From a candidate division Zixibacteria bacterium HGW-Zixibacteria-1 (GTDB taxonomy: Bacteria; Zixibacteria; MSB-5A5; GN15; PGXB01), in assembly GCA_002838945.1 (NCBI GenBank), contig PGXB01000012.1, forward strand, positions 20,831 through 84,830: 64,000 nt of DNA. The letters are read 5' to 3'. The notes beneath the pieces were generated by a model. The model made no database searches and was not told where the DNA came from. It saw only the letters and a program-made list of their open reading frames with translations. How positions within the stretch are numbered: the stretch's first letter is position 1; every line of letters starts with the position of its first letter. Made by a program: the position numbers and the translations under genes. Below, piece after piece: positions 10,256 to 19,256 of the stretch.

Positions 10256-11029
10256 ATGGCAATCCTGACCTTTCATCACACCGACAGCAGGCGGCACTTC
10301 GGTCTTAACAACTATCATCCAAAGCGATTGCGAAAAGTTCTTAAAGACCTGCTTGAAGCGGGCTTCCAGTTTTTCACCCTGGATAAGTATCTGAGCCTTC
10401 CCGCAAACAGAAAGAAGGTCTGCCTGACCTTCGACGACGGATATGAATCATTCCACGAGCATGCCTTTCCGATATTAAGGGAACTGAATCTGACCGGGGT
10501 TGTTTTTATTCCGGCCAGATATATAGGTAAAAGAGCTGATTGGGACTATACCGGAAATATCCTCAAAACGATGCACCTGAATGAGGCACAGATCGCCGAA
10601 ATCGCCGAATTTGGAATCGAAATCGGCTCGCACGGGAATTCGCATATTGATTTGACGGCCCTGTCCGAAAGAGGTCTAAGGGTCGAATTGGAGCACTCAA
10701 AAAGAAGACTTGAAGATTTAACCGGGGGAGAGGTTAAATATATCAGCTACCCCTTCGGGCGCTTCAATCGAAATGTAGAGCTATGGGCCGCAAAGTCCGG
10801 CTATAAGAATGGCTTTTCACTGTCATACTTCAGGAAAAGCCAATACGACTTTACCGTTCCCAGATATGCTGTCTATACCACCGACACCTTGTTTTCGACA
10901 GTAGCCAAAATTGAGGGCGGCCCCCTTGGCCTGGTGGAGAAAATTAAGGGGGCGACACTGAATGCCTATGCCGCCGGAACCATATTGCTTAACAGGATTC
11001 GTTCGCGGAATATCAATCCGCAGGTCTAA
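10256..11029 (+). CDS. Polysaccharide deacetylase (NodB homology domain)
   Basis: A 257-residue carbohydrate esterase 4-type protein, which removes N- or O-acetyl groups from polysaccharides such as peptidoglycan or exopolysaccharide. NodB motifs are visible: TFDDGYE near residues 58-64 (two catalytic/metal Asp), GSHGNSHIDL near 125 (metal His pair) and SYPFGRFN near 165. No signal peptide or membrane segment is apparent, so a cytoplasmic location or a non-classical substrate (for example a lipid-linked sugar) is possible. It follows the M16 gene by 25 bases and probably ends the large operon, since leuS has its own promoter-like sequence. Substrate unknown. Confidence 0.85.
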   Translation: MAILTFHHTDSRRHFGLNNYHPKRLRKVLKDLLEAGFQFFTLDKYLSLPANRKKVCLTFDDGYESFHEHAFPILRELNLTGVVFIPARYIGKRADWDYTGNILKTMHLNEAQIAEIAEFGIEIGSHGNSHIDLTALSERGLRVELEHSKRRLEDLTGGEVKYISYPFGRFNRNVELWAAKSGYKNGFSLSYFRKSQYDFTVPRYAVYTTDTLFSTVAKIEGGPLGLVEKIKGATLNAYAAGTILLNRIRSRNINPQV

Positions 11030-11056
11030 TATATTTACCACTATGTCCGAAAATTC

Positions 11057-11085
11057 TTGATATATGTATTTATTTTGCATAAATT
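11057..11085 (+). promoter_or_regulatory. Promoter candidate for leuS
   Basis: TTGATA (11057-11062), a 17-base spacer and TAAATT (11080-11085), in an AT-rich gap after the deacetylase gene. It would give a leader of about 35 bases before leuS. Matches are imperfect, so this is a reasonable but unproven call. Confidence 0.45.
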
Positions 11086-11126
11086 CGTGTTTTTGATTCT
11101 GGAAAAAGTGAAAGGCTAAGGCCGTT

Positions 11127-13619
11127 ATGGAAAATGTGGAAAAGAAAATGTTAAAGTATAACTTTAAGGAAATAGAGTCGAAGTGGCAGAAGGTCTGGGA
11201 TGAGCAGCAGTTGTACAAGGCTCCGGATCATCCTCGCGGCGAAAAATATTACATGCTGGTCATGTTCGCTTATCCGTCGGGCGATATTCACATGGGACAT
11301 TTCCGTAACTACATCCTGGGCGATGCCACTGCCCGCTTTCAAATGATGAAGGGCAAAGACATGCTGCATCCTTTCGGTTGGGATGCTTTCGGCCTGCCGG
11401 CGGAGCGGGCGGCGATCCAGCGCGGGCTTCATCCGGCTGAATGGACCTATAAAAATATCGAAACCTCGCGCAAGACCCTCCAGACAACCGGCATTTCATT
11501 TGACTGGTCTCGCGAAGTGACATCCTGCAGTCCCGATTATTACAAATGGACGCAATGGATGTTTGTTCAGCTATTCAAAAAGGGGCTGGCCTATCAGAAA
11601 AAGGGCTGGGTCAACTGGTGTCCTGAGGATAAAACGGTGCTGGCCAATGAGCAGGTGGTTGACGGCAAGTGCGAAAGATGCGATACGCAGGTCGAAAAAA
11701 AGGAATTGACCCAGTGGTATTTCCGGATCACCGACTATGCCGATCGGCTGATCGACGGCCTGGACACGCTTCCCGGCTGGCCGGAAAATGTCAAAATGAT
11801 GCAGAAAGACTGGATCGGGCGGTCATACGGCCTCGAAGTGGATTTCATAATAAAGGAAACCGGCGAAAAGATGCCGATTTTCACCACCCGCCCGGACACT
11901 ATCTATGGCGTAACTTTTATGGCTATTGCTCCCGAATCGCCGCTGGTGGAAAAGCTGAATCTTAAAGGCGAATATAAGGAAAAAGTCGAACAGTATAAAA
12001 AAGAAGTGCTGATGCGTTCGGAAATCGATCGGGCCGCCGCCGTCGGCGAGAAAGATGGTGTTTTCACCGGAAAATATGCCATCAACCCCTTCAACGGTGA
12101 AGAAATCGAGCTCTGGGTGGCCGATTATGTCCTGGCCGGCTATGGTACCGGCGCGGTGATGGCGGTCCCGGCCCATGACAGCCGTGATTTCCTGTTCGCG
12201 AAAAAGTATAAAATCCCGATAAAGGTGGTCATTCACCCCGATGCCAAAACGACATTGAAGGTCGATGAGATGGATGATGCTTATACCGAATATGGCGTTA
12301 TGGTCAACTCGGCGCATTTTGACGGGCTGGCGGGGGAAGAGGCGATCCGCGGTGTCGGTAATTATGCCGAGGAAAAAGGCATCGGCCGCAAGAAAGTCAA
12401 TTACAAACTGCGCGACTGGCTGATTTCGCGTCAGCGTTACTGGGGCGCGCCCATACCGATTATTCATTGCCCGAAATGCGGGACCGTCGCAGTTCCAGAG
12501 AAGGATTTGCCGGTGCTTTTGCCCGAGGTTGAGAATTATATTCCCAAGGGGCGTTCGCCGCTGGCCGATGTGCCCGAATATATGCATGTAAAATGTCCCG
12601 ATTGCGGGGGAGAGGCGCAGCGCGATCCGGATACGATGGACACGTTCGTCTGCTCGTCCTGGTATTATTTGCGTTATGCCGATCCGCACAACGAGCAAAA
12701 GCCGTTCGACAACGGCAAACTCGATCCCTGGATGCCGATCGACAAATATATCGGCGGAATCACCCACGCCACCGGGCACCTGATTTATTTCCGGTTTTTT
12801 CAGAAATTCCTGAAGGATATCGGCTGGGTCAAGGATGAAGAACCGGCGGTAATTTTGTTCAACCTGGGGATGGTGATGGATGCCAAGGGCGAAGTGATGT
12901 CGAAGTCGAGAGGCAATGTCGTCTCCCCGATCGGTCTCATGGATCAGCGGGGTATTGATATTTCGCGGCTGGGGATGTATTTCACAGCGCCATCGGAGAA
13001 AGAAGTTCTCTGGTCGGATGATGTTCTGGTGGGAATCGAGAAATTTGTCAGGAATCGATTTTTCCCGATGACCGGCCAGTATCGCGGCAGCCATCCGGAC
13101 TTAAAGTCTTACTTTAAGCTGTCCGATTTGAGCGATTACGAGAAGAATACTTATATAAAGTTAAATCAAACCGTCAAAAGAGTCTCTGAAGATATTGACC
13201 GACTGCAATTTAACACCGCCATTGCGGCCCTGATGGAGCTGGAACATGACTATAAGCCGGACCAGATCAAAAGTGATACTCTAAATGACTATATAATATT
13301 GAAGGCGATTCAACTGATTGCGCCGCTGGCGCCGCATCTGGCCGAAGAAATGTGGCAGCTGTGCGGCAATGAACTTTCGGTATTCCGGTCGGCCTGGCCG
13401 GATTACGACCCTGATGCGGTCAAATTCGACACGGTCACGATTGCCATCCAGGTCAACGGTAAGCTTCGCTCGGACATGGAGATGCTTCGCGACATGGCGC
13501 AGGATGAAGTTATTAGTGCCGCTCTCAAGGATACCAGGGTAAAGGCATACACCGACGGAAAAGAGATTATAAAGAAGATCTATATACCGAACCGCCTGGT
13601 AAACATAGTTATCAAATAA
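11127..13619 (+). CDS. leuS: Leucyl-tRNA synthetase
   Basis: Class I synthetase charging tRNA-Leu. The HIGH-type motif is HMGH in YPSGDIHMGHFRNY near residue 57; the CP1 editing domain contains TTRPDTIYGVTF; a Cys-rich zinc-type insert (CPKCG, CPDCGG) lies near 450-490; the KMSKS motif appears as VMSKSRGN near residue 590; the anticodon-binding domain follows. The length (830) is typical. Two starts are possible: ATG 11127, and in-frame ATG 11148, which begins directly at the conserved YNFKEIESKWQ helix and has GGAAAAG upstream. I keep the longer form but the shorter is plausible. A tRNA-Leu gene is also in this window (34667). Confidence 0.98.
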   Translation: MENVEKKMLKYNFKEIESKWQKVWDEQQLYKAPDHPRGEKYYMLVMFAYPSGDIHMGHFRNYILGDATARFQMMKGKDMLHPFGWDAFGLPAERAAIQRGLHPAEWTYKNIETSRKTLQTTGISFDWSREVTSCSPDYYKWTQWMFVQLFKKGLAYQKKGWVNWCPEDKTVLANEQVVDGKCERCDTQVEKKELTQWYFRITDYADRLIDGLDTLPGWPENVKMMQKDWIGRSYGLEVDFIIKETGEKMPIFTTRPDTIYGVTFMAIAPESPLVEKLNLKGEYKEKVEQYKKEVLMRSEIDRAAAVGEKDGVFTGKYAINPFNGEEIELWVADYVLAGYGTGAVMAVPAHDSRDFLFAKKYKIPIKVVIHPDAKTTLKVDEMDDAYTEYGVMVNSAHFDGLAGEEAIRGVGNYAEEKGIGRKKVNYKLRDWLISRQRYWGAPIPIIHCPKCGTVAVPEKDLPVLLPEVENYIPKGRSPLADVPEYMHVKCPDCGGEAQRDPDTMDTFVCSSWYYLRYADPHNEQKPFDNGKLDPWMPIDKYIGGITHATGHLIYFRFFQKFLKDIGWVKDEEPAVILFNLGMVMDAKGEVMSKSRGNVVSPIGLMDQRGIDISRLGMYFTAPSEKEVLWSDDVLVGIEKFVRNRFFPMTGQYRGSHPDLKSYFKLSDLSDYEKNTYIKLNQTVKRVSEDIDRLQFNTAIAALMELEHDYKPDQIKSDTLNDYIILKAIQLIAPLAPHLAEEMWQLCGNELSVFRSAWPDYDPDAVKFDTVTIAIQVNGKLRSDMEMLRDMAQDEVISAALKDTRVKAYTDGKEIIKKIYIPNRLVNIVIK

Positions 13620-13640
13620 GATATAATGTCTAAATTCAGG

Positions 13641-13662
13641 TGGGCCTTCTCAGAAAGGCCTA
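13641..13662 (+). terminator. Terminator-like hairpin after leuS
   Basis: GGCCTT (13643-13648) pairs with AAGGCC (13655-13660) around a 6-base loop, with flanking T-A and G-T pairs giving about 8 bp, followed by a weak T-rich tail (TTTGCTTG). It starts 21 bases after the leuS stop. The tail is poor, so termination efficiency is uncertain. Confidence 0.5.
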
Positions 13663-13772
13663 TTTGCTTGATTGTATAAGTTAACATAATATATCTTTTG
13701 AGACACCATATTATAACCAAACGCGCATTCATAACCTACTCCTCTCAAATAAGACCGGCGGGTTATTAATTG

Positions 13773-14342
13773 TTAGAATGAATAACTAAAGATCAGATTT
13801 ATGCCATGCTTTTGAGGGCTGTAATTGGCGTTGATATCCACTGAGGTCCGAAATAAATCGCTTAGCTTGATAGGCTCATAGCCATTTATAAATGATCCGA
13901 CTATAGCCCCGGCGAGACCGCCGCCACAAGCAAAGATCACAATTGTCTTTGTGTCCGGGTCGGTTCGTTCCTTTACCGATCTCGATCCAATAAAAGTGTA
14001 AGTGTAGTCATTTTTGATTTCTTTTTCATATATATATCCAACCAGCGCCCCCACCGGAAGGCCGAATAGAAAGCCATAAGACTTGGGCACGGCCCGGTTC
14101 TTTTTCCATATATAGGCTTTCTCAATTTCCTTGGCCGCGAATCGCCTTTCCTCCCAGCCCAATAGGGTGATCGATTTACTATCGATAAGCAGCAGATCTC
14201 CCATATAATCTTGACCGCCGGAAACGACAATTTTAAGTTTATCTCCTTTTTTCAGGCTTAAAGCCATGGCGGATGTTGCCAGACAGCCAATAATTGAAGC
14301 AATCACTATAATCTTCAAGGAAATTAGATTTATTTTCCCCAT
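13773..14342 (-). CDS. Exported hypothetical protein with two Gly-rich hydrophobic segments
   Basis: I do not recognise this 189-residue protein. The best start is the Met at 14342 (MGKINLISLKIIVIAS), which gives a signal peptide ending near SAMA-LSLKKGD; the longer frame to 14396 adds 18 residues without signal character. The mature part begins with a beta-rich, SH3-like stretch (GDKLKIVVSGGQDYMGDLLLI) of the kind seen in LSm/SH3-type envelope proteins. It then has two glycine-rich hydrophobic segments (GFLFGLPVGALVGYIY and ACGGGLAGAIVGSFI) resembling glycine-zipper membrane segments, and ends in an aromatic (NLIFSYSF), as outer-membrane proteins often do. It is the last minus-strand gene before convergent leuS. 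Function unknown; an envelope location is inferred. Confidence 0.65.
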   Translation of the reverse strand: MGKINLISLKIIVIASIIGCLATSAMALSLKKGDKLKIVVSGGQDYMGDLLLIDSKSITLLGWEERRFAAKEIEKAYIWKKNRAVPKSYGFLFGLPVGALVGYIYEKEIKNDYTYTFIGSRSVKERTDPDTKTIVIFACGGGLAGAIVGSFINGYEPIKLSDLFRTSVDINANYSPQKHGINLIFSYSF

Positions 14343-14485
14343 GTAGAGCCTAAAACCTATCTCATTGACCTTGTTTAATGGGTTTAATGGCGTCATTTAA
14401 AAAACTGAAAACTAAATTTACCGCCAGATATTTGGAATATTATATAATTAGGAGGGATTTGTCAAGAAATGTAATGGGGCGAACA

Positions 14486-15415
14486 TCATCCCGCTTTTTT
14501 GAAGGCGTAATTGGCCAGCTTGCGGGCCTCGCGGAAGCGGGTCTGGGGACCCGGAGCGCCCAGGACGACCACTGTAATTTCGCGGCCGAGGCCGTCCTCA
14601 AGAATTGTGGTCAGGCAATAGTCGGATTCCAGAATAAAGCCGGTTTTCCCCGCTTTGACCTTGTATTTGGAGAAAATCATTTTGTTGGTGTTAACGAGTT
14701 TCTTGGTATTTTTGCGATTGACCGGCTTGAAGACATATTTTTTAAGACTGGTAATGCGGCCGATTTCAGGGTAAAGCGTCCGGGCGGTGTTGATCAGGCG
14801 GGCGCAATCGGCGGCGGTAGCGCAGTTCTTTTCATCAAGTCCGGTCGGCTCGCACATGCGAGTATTTTTAAGACCGATATCATCGGCCTTGTCATTCATC
14901 ATTTCCGCAAATTTCTCAAGATCGCCGGCAATGGTGCGGGCCAGAGCCCGAGCGGCGCGATTGTCGGATTGAAGCAGGGCCGAATGCAGGAGATCTTTGG
15001 CCCTGACCTTATCCCCCACTCTGAAAAGCGACCGGGCCGAGCGCGTGGCATCTTCCTTGGTGATGGTGATCACGGTGTCGGGGTCATAATGATCAAGGAC
15101 CACCATGGCGGTCAGCAGCTTCGAAATCGAGGCCACCGGCCGAACATCATCGGCATTATAGCAGTACAGCACTTCGCCCGTTTTATTATTGACGGCTATG
15201 GCCGATTTCAAATTGAGATGGAGAGCCCGCGAGATATTGCTGTCGGGCAATTCGAAATCGAAAAGATCTTTTTCTGCAGGTTTTTGTCCTGACGAAAGCG
15301 TTTTCGATTCCGACTCGGTCAGGATAACATTCTGGAATATTAGAAATAAAGCCAGAACTCCTATAACGGAAAGTAATATAACTCTATTTCTCGCTTTTCG
15401 ATCTTTTTGTGTCAT
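14486..15415 (-). CDS. D-alanyl-D-alanine carboxypeptidase (peptidase S11, PBP5-like)
   Basis: A serine DD-peptidase that trims peptidoglycan pentapeptides. The three active-site motifs are present: S-I-S-K at about residues 96-99, S-D-N near 153 and K-T-G near 253 (KAGKTGF). An N-terminal hydrophobic segment (VILLSVIGVLALFLIFQNVIL) anchors or exports it. The ATG at 15415 shares its A with the TGA stop of the preceding ABC permease (TGATG), so this start is preferred over the TTG one codon upstream and translation should be coupled. Unlike classical PBP5 it lacks a long C-terminal amphipathic anchor; the N-terminal segment may serve instead. A 304-residue open frame on the opposite strand is a shadow. 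Confidence 0.93.
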   Translation of the reverse strand: MTQKDRKARNRVILLSVIGVLALFLIFQNVILTESESKTLSSGQKPAEKDLFDFELPDSNISRALHLNLKSAIAVNNKTGEVLYCYNADDVRPVASISKLLTAMVVLDHYDPDTVITITKEDATRSARSLFRVGDKVRAKDLLHSALLQSDNRAARALARTIAGDLEKFAEMMNDKADDIGLKNTRMCEPTGLDEKNCATAADCARLINTARTLYPEIGRITSLKKYVFKPVNRKNTKKLVNTNKMIFSKYKVKAGKTGFILESDYCLTTILEDGLGREITVVVLGAPGPQTRFREARKLANYAFKKAG

Positions 15416-16713
15416 CAATACTTAATCCATCTTATTATTTCCGGTAAAGTCGGCCGTTTGCCATACATCAAAATGCCGACTCTGAATATTTTCGCGGCCA
15501 CCCAGATCGCGGCCAATATCGTCAATATTGTAATAACCATGCCCAGGAATGACTGCATGATAATCGGATTGGCAAGGCTGAAACCGGTCGGGCTGATAAT
15601 ATTCAGCCGGACCAGCATCATGGTCGGTGTCAGGAACGGAATCAAAGACAGGATAACGGCGAGCGTGGATTCCGGCTCCTGTACGATATACATGGATAAA
15701 ATAATCGGCAGCATGACGGTCATGGTAATGGGAAAGACGAAACCCTGAGCTTCTTTTTCCGAATTAACGATGGAACCGATCAGGGCGAACAGGGTCGAAT
15801 ACAACAGATATCCCAAAATCAGATAGATCACAAAAAAGAATATCAGGACCGGATTGAACAGAACATCGGAAATTTCGGCGCTGATGCTTAAATCTCCCCG
15901 GAAAAAGTAAATTCCCATACCGATGACCATCCAGATCGCCACCTGGGTCAGGCTGGCCATGCCCAGGCCGATTATTTTGCCGGCCATCAGCTGGAATGAT
16001 GTCACCGAGGACACCATAACTTCCACGATGCGCGAATTCTTTTCCTCAATCACCGACCGCATCAATATCTGGCCATACCCGACCACGGTACCAAAAATGA
16101 TCATGACAAAAACGATTCCGGCCAGATAGATTATCTCAAAATTGCGTTGTTTTTCACCTGGCGCCATCTGAGTGAATTCGGTTCGATGCGTCAGACTCAG
16201 AACCGAATCAATGCCCAGATTGATCTCGGTGTTGGCCAGACGCGCCTCGGTAAGGACCCTGGTAATGGTCCAGTCGAACCGATCGGCAGTGCGGAAACTG
16301 AAGGATTTCGCGACGACGATGCAGGAGTCATTTTCGACAATGCCATCGAACAGGACCAGATAACTTTTAATCTTGTTGGACTCGAGAGCGGTATCGAGCT
16401 GGGCCCGAACAGCGGCATATTTGGCGGAATCGGAAGCATCGATATTGTATATTTCCCCAACCTCATAGGTCAGGCTGCTGTCATCCAACTTGTATCTTTC
16501 CAATTTCTCCGCGAACTTCTCCCCGACCTTGCGGCCGTCAAGATCGATAATAGCCATGTTCATGGAGGTTGCCGGTTTTTTATTTGCCAGAAGGGCCGGC
16601 AGAACGGTTATGCCTATCATAAAAACAGGCAGAAGGATGATGCCGATCAAAAATGATTTCTTTTTGACGACCTGGGCGTATTCACGACTGATAATAACCC
16701 ACAGCTTATTCAT
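15415..16713 (-). CDS. ABC-2 type exporter permease (NatB-like)
   Basis: A 432-residue membrane component of an ABC-2 exporter. It has an N-terminal segment (IISREYAQVVKKKSF then a membrane helix ILLPVFMIGITVLP), a large extracytoplasmic domain at about residues 40-180, and five or so C-terminal membrane segments, including GTVVGYGQILMRSVIEEKNSRIVEVMVSS, a signature of NatB/YhaP-type permeases. The gene starts 8 bases inside the end of the ATPase gene, with GGGGTG as ribosome site, so the two subunits are made together. NatAB-type systems export sodium or lipophilic compounds; the substrate here is not evident. Confidence 0.9.
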   Translation of the reverse strand: MNKLWVIISREYAQVVKKKSFLIGIILLPVFMIGITVLPALLANKKPATSMNMAIIDLDGRKVGEKFAEKLERYKLDDSSLTYEVGEIYNIDASDSAKYAAVRAQLDTALESNKIKSYLVLFDGIVENDSCIVVAKSFSFRTADRFDWTITRVLTEARLANTEINLGIDSVLSLTHRTEFTQMAPGEKQRNFEIIYLAGIVFVMIIFGTVVGYGQILMRSVIEEKNSRIVEVMVSSVTSFQLMAGKIIGLGMASLTQVAIWMVIGMGIYFFRGDLSISAEISDVLFNPVLIFFFVIYLILGYLLYSTLFALIGSIVNSEKEAQGFVFPITMTVMLPIILSMYIVQEPESTLAVILSLIPFLTPTMMLVRLNIISPTGFSLANPIIMQSFLGMVITILTILAAIWVAAKIFRVGILMYGKRPTLPEIIRWIKY

Positions 16714-17644
16714 TAGTCACCCCTCCCCCCGGCTTAAGTTCCTCGGGATTGACTTTGGCAACCGAGATAAAAATATTATAAAGCGACGGTTCAACGATCT
16801 CGAAGCGCTTGACATATACTTTTTCCGACAGCCGCCTTAAAATCAACTGGGTATCGGCCTTGTCGCCCAGCTTAAGTTCGATATAATTATTAAACTCGGT
16901 GATCGAATCGACGCCGGGGATTTCTCTGGCAAAGGCACCGTCACCTTCGATATCGACCTGAATACTGTCGGTGCCAAAGCGCGCTTTGACATCGGTCAGG
17001 CTGCCGTCCAGGACCTTCTTTCCCCGGTTTATCAGGCAAATAAAGTCGCATAGTTTCTCGGCCTGCTCCATAACGTGTGTCGAAAACAAAATGGTAGTGC
17101 CGCGCCGTTTTTCCTCAAGCAAGATGTCCTTTATAAGCTCGATGTTGATCGGATCGAGTCCCGAAAACAATTCGTCGAGAATAATCAGTTTCGGCTTGTG
17201 GATCATGGTGGTGACGAATTGAAGTTTCTGCTGCATACCTTTGGAGAGTTCCTCGACATTTCGCAAGCGGTATTCATGCAGTGACATTCGTTTCAACCAG
17301 GGATCGATTTCGGGCAAAATGTTTTTCCGGCTGACGCCCTTGAGTTCGCCAAAAAAAACAATAACCTCTTCCAGCTTCATTTTCTTATAAAGACCGCGTT
17401 CTTCCGGCAGATAACCGACATAATTCTTGAAGTCACTGCCCGGTTTCTTGCCGTCGATCAGGATATTACCGGAATCGGGCGCAATGATATCCATAATCAT
17501 GCGAATGGTTGTCGTTTTGCCGGCCCCATTGGGGCCGATAATGCCGTAAATCGCGCCCTTAGGCACGGTCAAGCTCAGATTGTCAACCGCGACCTTGCCT
17601 TCATAGGCCTTGCGGATATTCTGTATTTCAAGATACTTTTCCAT
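16706..17644 (-). CDS. ABC transporter ATP-binding protein (NatA-like)
   Basis: Nucleotide-binding subunit for the neighbouring permease. It has Walker A GPNGAGKTTTIRM near residue 38, the ABC signature as ELSKGMQQKLQF near residue 135, Walker B LIILDELFSGLDP and the switch His in FSTHVMEQAEKL. One feature is off-consensus: the signature reads LSKGM rather than LSGGQ, a common variant in the NatA/DUF4162 group. The C-terminal ~90 residues match the DUF4162-type regulatory extension typical of this class. It is the first gene of a three-gene overlap cluster (ATPase, permease, D,D-carboxypeptidase); the cell-wall enzyme in the same unit may hint at an envelope role, which is inference. Confidence 0.94.
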   Translation of the reverse strand: MEKYLEIQNIRKAYEGKVAVDNLSLTVPKGAIYGIIGPNGAGKTTTIRMIMDIIAPDSGNILIDGKKPGSDFKNYVGYLPEERGLYKKMKLEEVIVFFGELKGVSRKNILPEIDPWLKRMSLHEYRLRNVEELSKGMQQKLQFVTTMIHKPKLIILDELFSGLDPINIELIKDILLEEKRRGTTILFSTHVMEQAEKLCDFICLINRGKKVLDGSLTDVKARFGTDSIQVDIEGDGAFAREIPGVDSITEFNNYIELKLGDKADTQLILRRLSEKVYVKRFEIVEPSLYNIFISVAKVNPEELKPGGGVTNE

Positions 17645-17698
17645 AACATCCTATAAACTTTCCAATTAATAAATTTGCTTTGCCAGGTCAACAAAAAA

Positions 17699-18466
17699 CT
17701 ACACTTCAAGCATTTGCATCATTTCTCGGGCATTTTTAACGGCTTGGCCAAGGTGGCAATTGTTGAAAAAAATGTACAGTTTTTTGAATTTGTCCTCACG
17801 TTTTTTGATTTTTTCTTTCCATTGCTCGAGTTCTTCTTTGGTATAATCATAATCGTAGCGTAGCGAGCCGCCCCGCCACCAGTGTTCGCTGTTGCGGCCG
17901 TGAAGCCTGATGTAGGCGGTCTCGGTGGTATTGAATAAATCGGGCGCCAGAAGCCCGGAAAGCGGAGGCTCATCGACCGCGACATAGCCGATACGGTCGC
18001 TTTTCAGGTTGTCGTACATGGTCCGGTTGACCCAGCTATTATGGCGGAATTCGACAAAGAGATTATGTTTCTCAAGCAGTTCCCGACAATATTTCAAATA
18101 ATCCAGATTGGCCTGGTTGAATTTGAAGGAATATGGAAACTGCGCCAGGATGCCTTTGAGTTTGCCCGCCTCGATCATCGGTTTCAGGCATTCATCAAAG
18201 GCCTTCACGGCGGGTTCGATATTTTTTCTTTTATGGGTCAGTATATCCGGGGTCTTGACAATAAACTCGAAATCGGCCGGCGATTTCTTCTCGATATTGG
18301 CCATCACCGCCGGATGCGGAATGTGATAGTAGGTGGAATTAATCTCAACTGTCCTGAAGTGCTGAATATAATAATCAAACATCTTTCCCTTTTGAATATC
18401 GGTCGGGTAAAATGTTCCTTTCCAGTCATCAAAGCTGTAGCCGGATGTTCCGATTTTTATGTCCAT
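17699..18466 (-). CDS. DUF72 (YecE-like) family protein
   Basis: A 255-residue TIM-barrel protein of the DUF72 family. Family marks visible are the start IKIGTSGYSFDDWKGTFYP, VEINSTYYHIP, the FVEFRHNSW segment and YIRLHGRN followed by the Tyr-rich end. Biochemical function is not firmly established; some members have been linked to nuclease-like or nucleic-acid-associated roles. It is the first gene upstream of the ABC exporter on the same strand (54-base gap) and 58 bases downstream of the zinc-ribbon gene, so its operon membership is unclear. Weak ribosome site. Confidence 0.9.
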   Translation of the reverse strand: MDIKIGTSGYSFDDWKGTFYPTDIQKGKMFDYYIQHFRTVEINSTYYHIPHPAVMANIEKKSPADFEFIVKTPDILTHKRKNIEPAVKAFDECLKPMIEAGKLKGILAQFPYSFKFNQANLDYLKYCRELLEKHNLFVEFRHNSWVNRTMYDNLKSDRIGYVAVDEPPLSGLLAPDLFNTTETAYIRLHGRNSEHWWRGGSLRYDYDYTKEELEQWKEKIKKREDKFKKLYIFFNNCHLGQAVKNAREMMQMLEV

Positions 18467-18524
18467 ATATTTCTATTTCCGATTTGATATACCGATATAC
18501 GCATAAAATATTCGACAGCTGCAA

Positions 18525-18647
18525 TCACTTCTTTTCCTTGATTTCCTGAAAACGGACCTTGCCGCATTTGGGGCAGATCCATTTCCGTCTCTTATGATAG
18601 GAGCGTTTCTGCTCAATCATCTTAGTCCGGCACCGGGGACAGGTCAT
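18525..18647 (-). CDS. Small 40-residue zinc-ribbon protein
   Basis: A very short gene readable directly from the sequence: MTCPRCRTKMIEQKRSY, then a basic stretch, then WICPKCGKVRFQEIKEKK and TGA. Two CxxC pairs about 23 residues apart form a classical zinc ribbon. The ATG overlaps the stop of the preceding membrane-protein gene in ATGA, exactly as the other genes of this operon overlap, which is strong support that it is translated. The product is highly basic outside the Cys pairs, so it may bind nucleic acid or an acidic partner. It is the terminal gene of the five-gene operon 18525-21546. Function unknown. Confidence 0.8.
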   Translation of the reverse strand: MTCPRCRTKMIEQKRSYHKRRKWICPKCGKVRFQEIKEKK

Positions 18648-19255
18648 TTTATCAGGTGGAGAAAATCGGTTAAAAGAAAATCGACACGACCGATGAAGGT
18701 GGACATTCTCGACATGACGGTATATCCGAAAGTCGCCCCGAAGAAAATCATCAGGAAATATGTCCCCAGTTTGGCCGTCTTGCCCATAAAACCTTCATGC
18801 TCGCGGCTGAAATAAAAATAAGCCAGGGTCGAAATGATACCAAGAGCGACCACAAGGGCCTCGATGTTAAAGGACCCGTTTTCCATAAGGGGCATAACCG
18901 AAGCCGACATCTGCTTCAGGGTTCGGGCATAGAGCATGGCAGGAATGGCCACGCCCGCGCCGGCACCGATCATAAGCGCAATGGGAATGCGCGACATCCA
19001 GGCGGTCTGTTTCGAGAAGCGGCTGAACATCATCAGGCCCAGAATCAAGGGAATTATCAGGATCAATCTTCCGTCGGAAAAAAGCGGAACGAGCAGCAGG
19101 TCAATTATGGTTGTCTGCCAGAAAATGACGAGGGCATAACCGATCGAGAGGCCGATCAGCCATGATTCCGCCGTTTTATAAACAGGATTATCTTTATATA
19201 AGAATGAAAATATCGCGAGAGTGAGAAGCCCTGCCACCAGCGTCCCGATGTCCAT
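18644..19255 (-). CDS. Polytopic membrane protein of unknown function (cassette gene 4)
   Basis: About 203 residues with roughly six membrane helices (for example TLVAGLLTLAIFSFLY, LIGLSIGYALVIFW, LILIIPLILGLMMF, IALMIGAGAGVAI). I set the start at 19255 (MDIGTLVAG): AGGGGAGGGG lies just upstream and the 69 residues of the longer frame are antisense-like and hydrophilic. It starts one base beyond the stop of the preceding gene (19257) and ends in ATGA overlap with the zinc-ribbon gene. A conserved-looking RIPIALMIGAGAGVAIPAMLYARTL region has small-residue packing. I cannot assign a family by eye. Confidence 0.75.
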   Translation of the reverse strand: MDIGTLVAGLLTLAIFSFLYKDNPVYKTAESWLIGLSIGYALVIFWQTTIIDLLLVPLFSDGRLILIIPLILGLMMFSRFSKQTAWMSRIPIALMIGAGAGVAIPAMLYARTLKQMSASVMPLMENGSFNIEALVVALGIISTLAYFYFSREHEGFMGKTAKLGTYFLMIFFGATFGYTVMSRMSTFIGRVDFLLTDFLHLIK

Positions 19256-19256
19256 T

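Noticed and set aside
11823..13094. A 423-codon minus-strand frame inside leuS
   Set aside because: Antisense shadow of a fully recognised synthetase; composition is His/Arg/Ile-rich and without motifs.
14378..15292. A 304-codon open frame on the plus strand opposite the D,D-carboxypeptidase gene
   Set aside because: The minus-strand gene has all three active-site motifs; the opposing frame has no family features and arises from codon bias.
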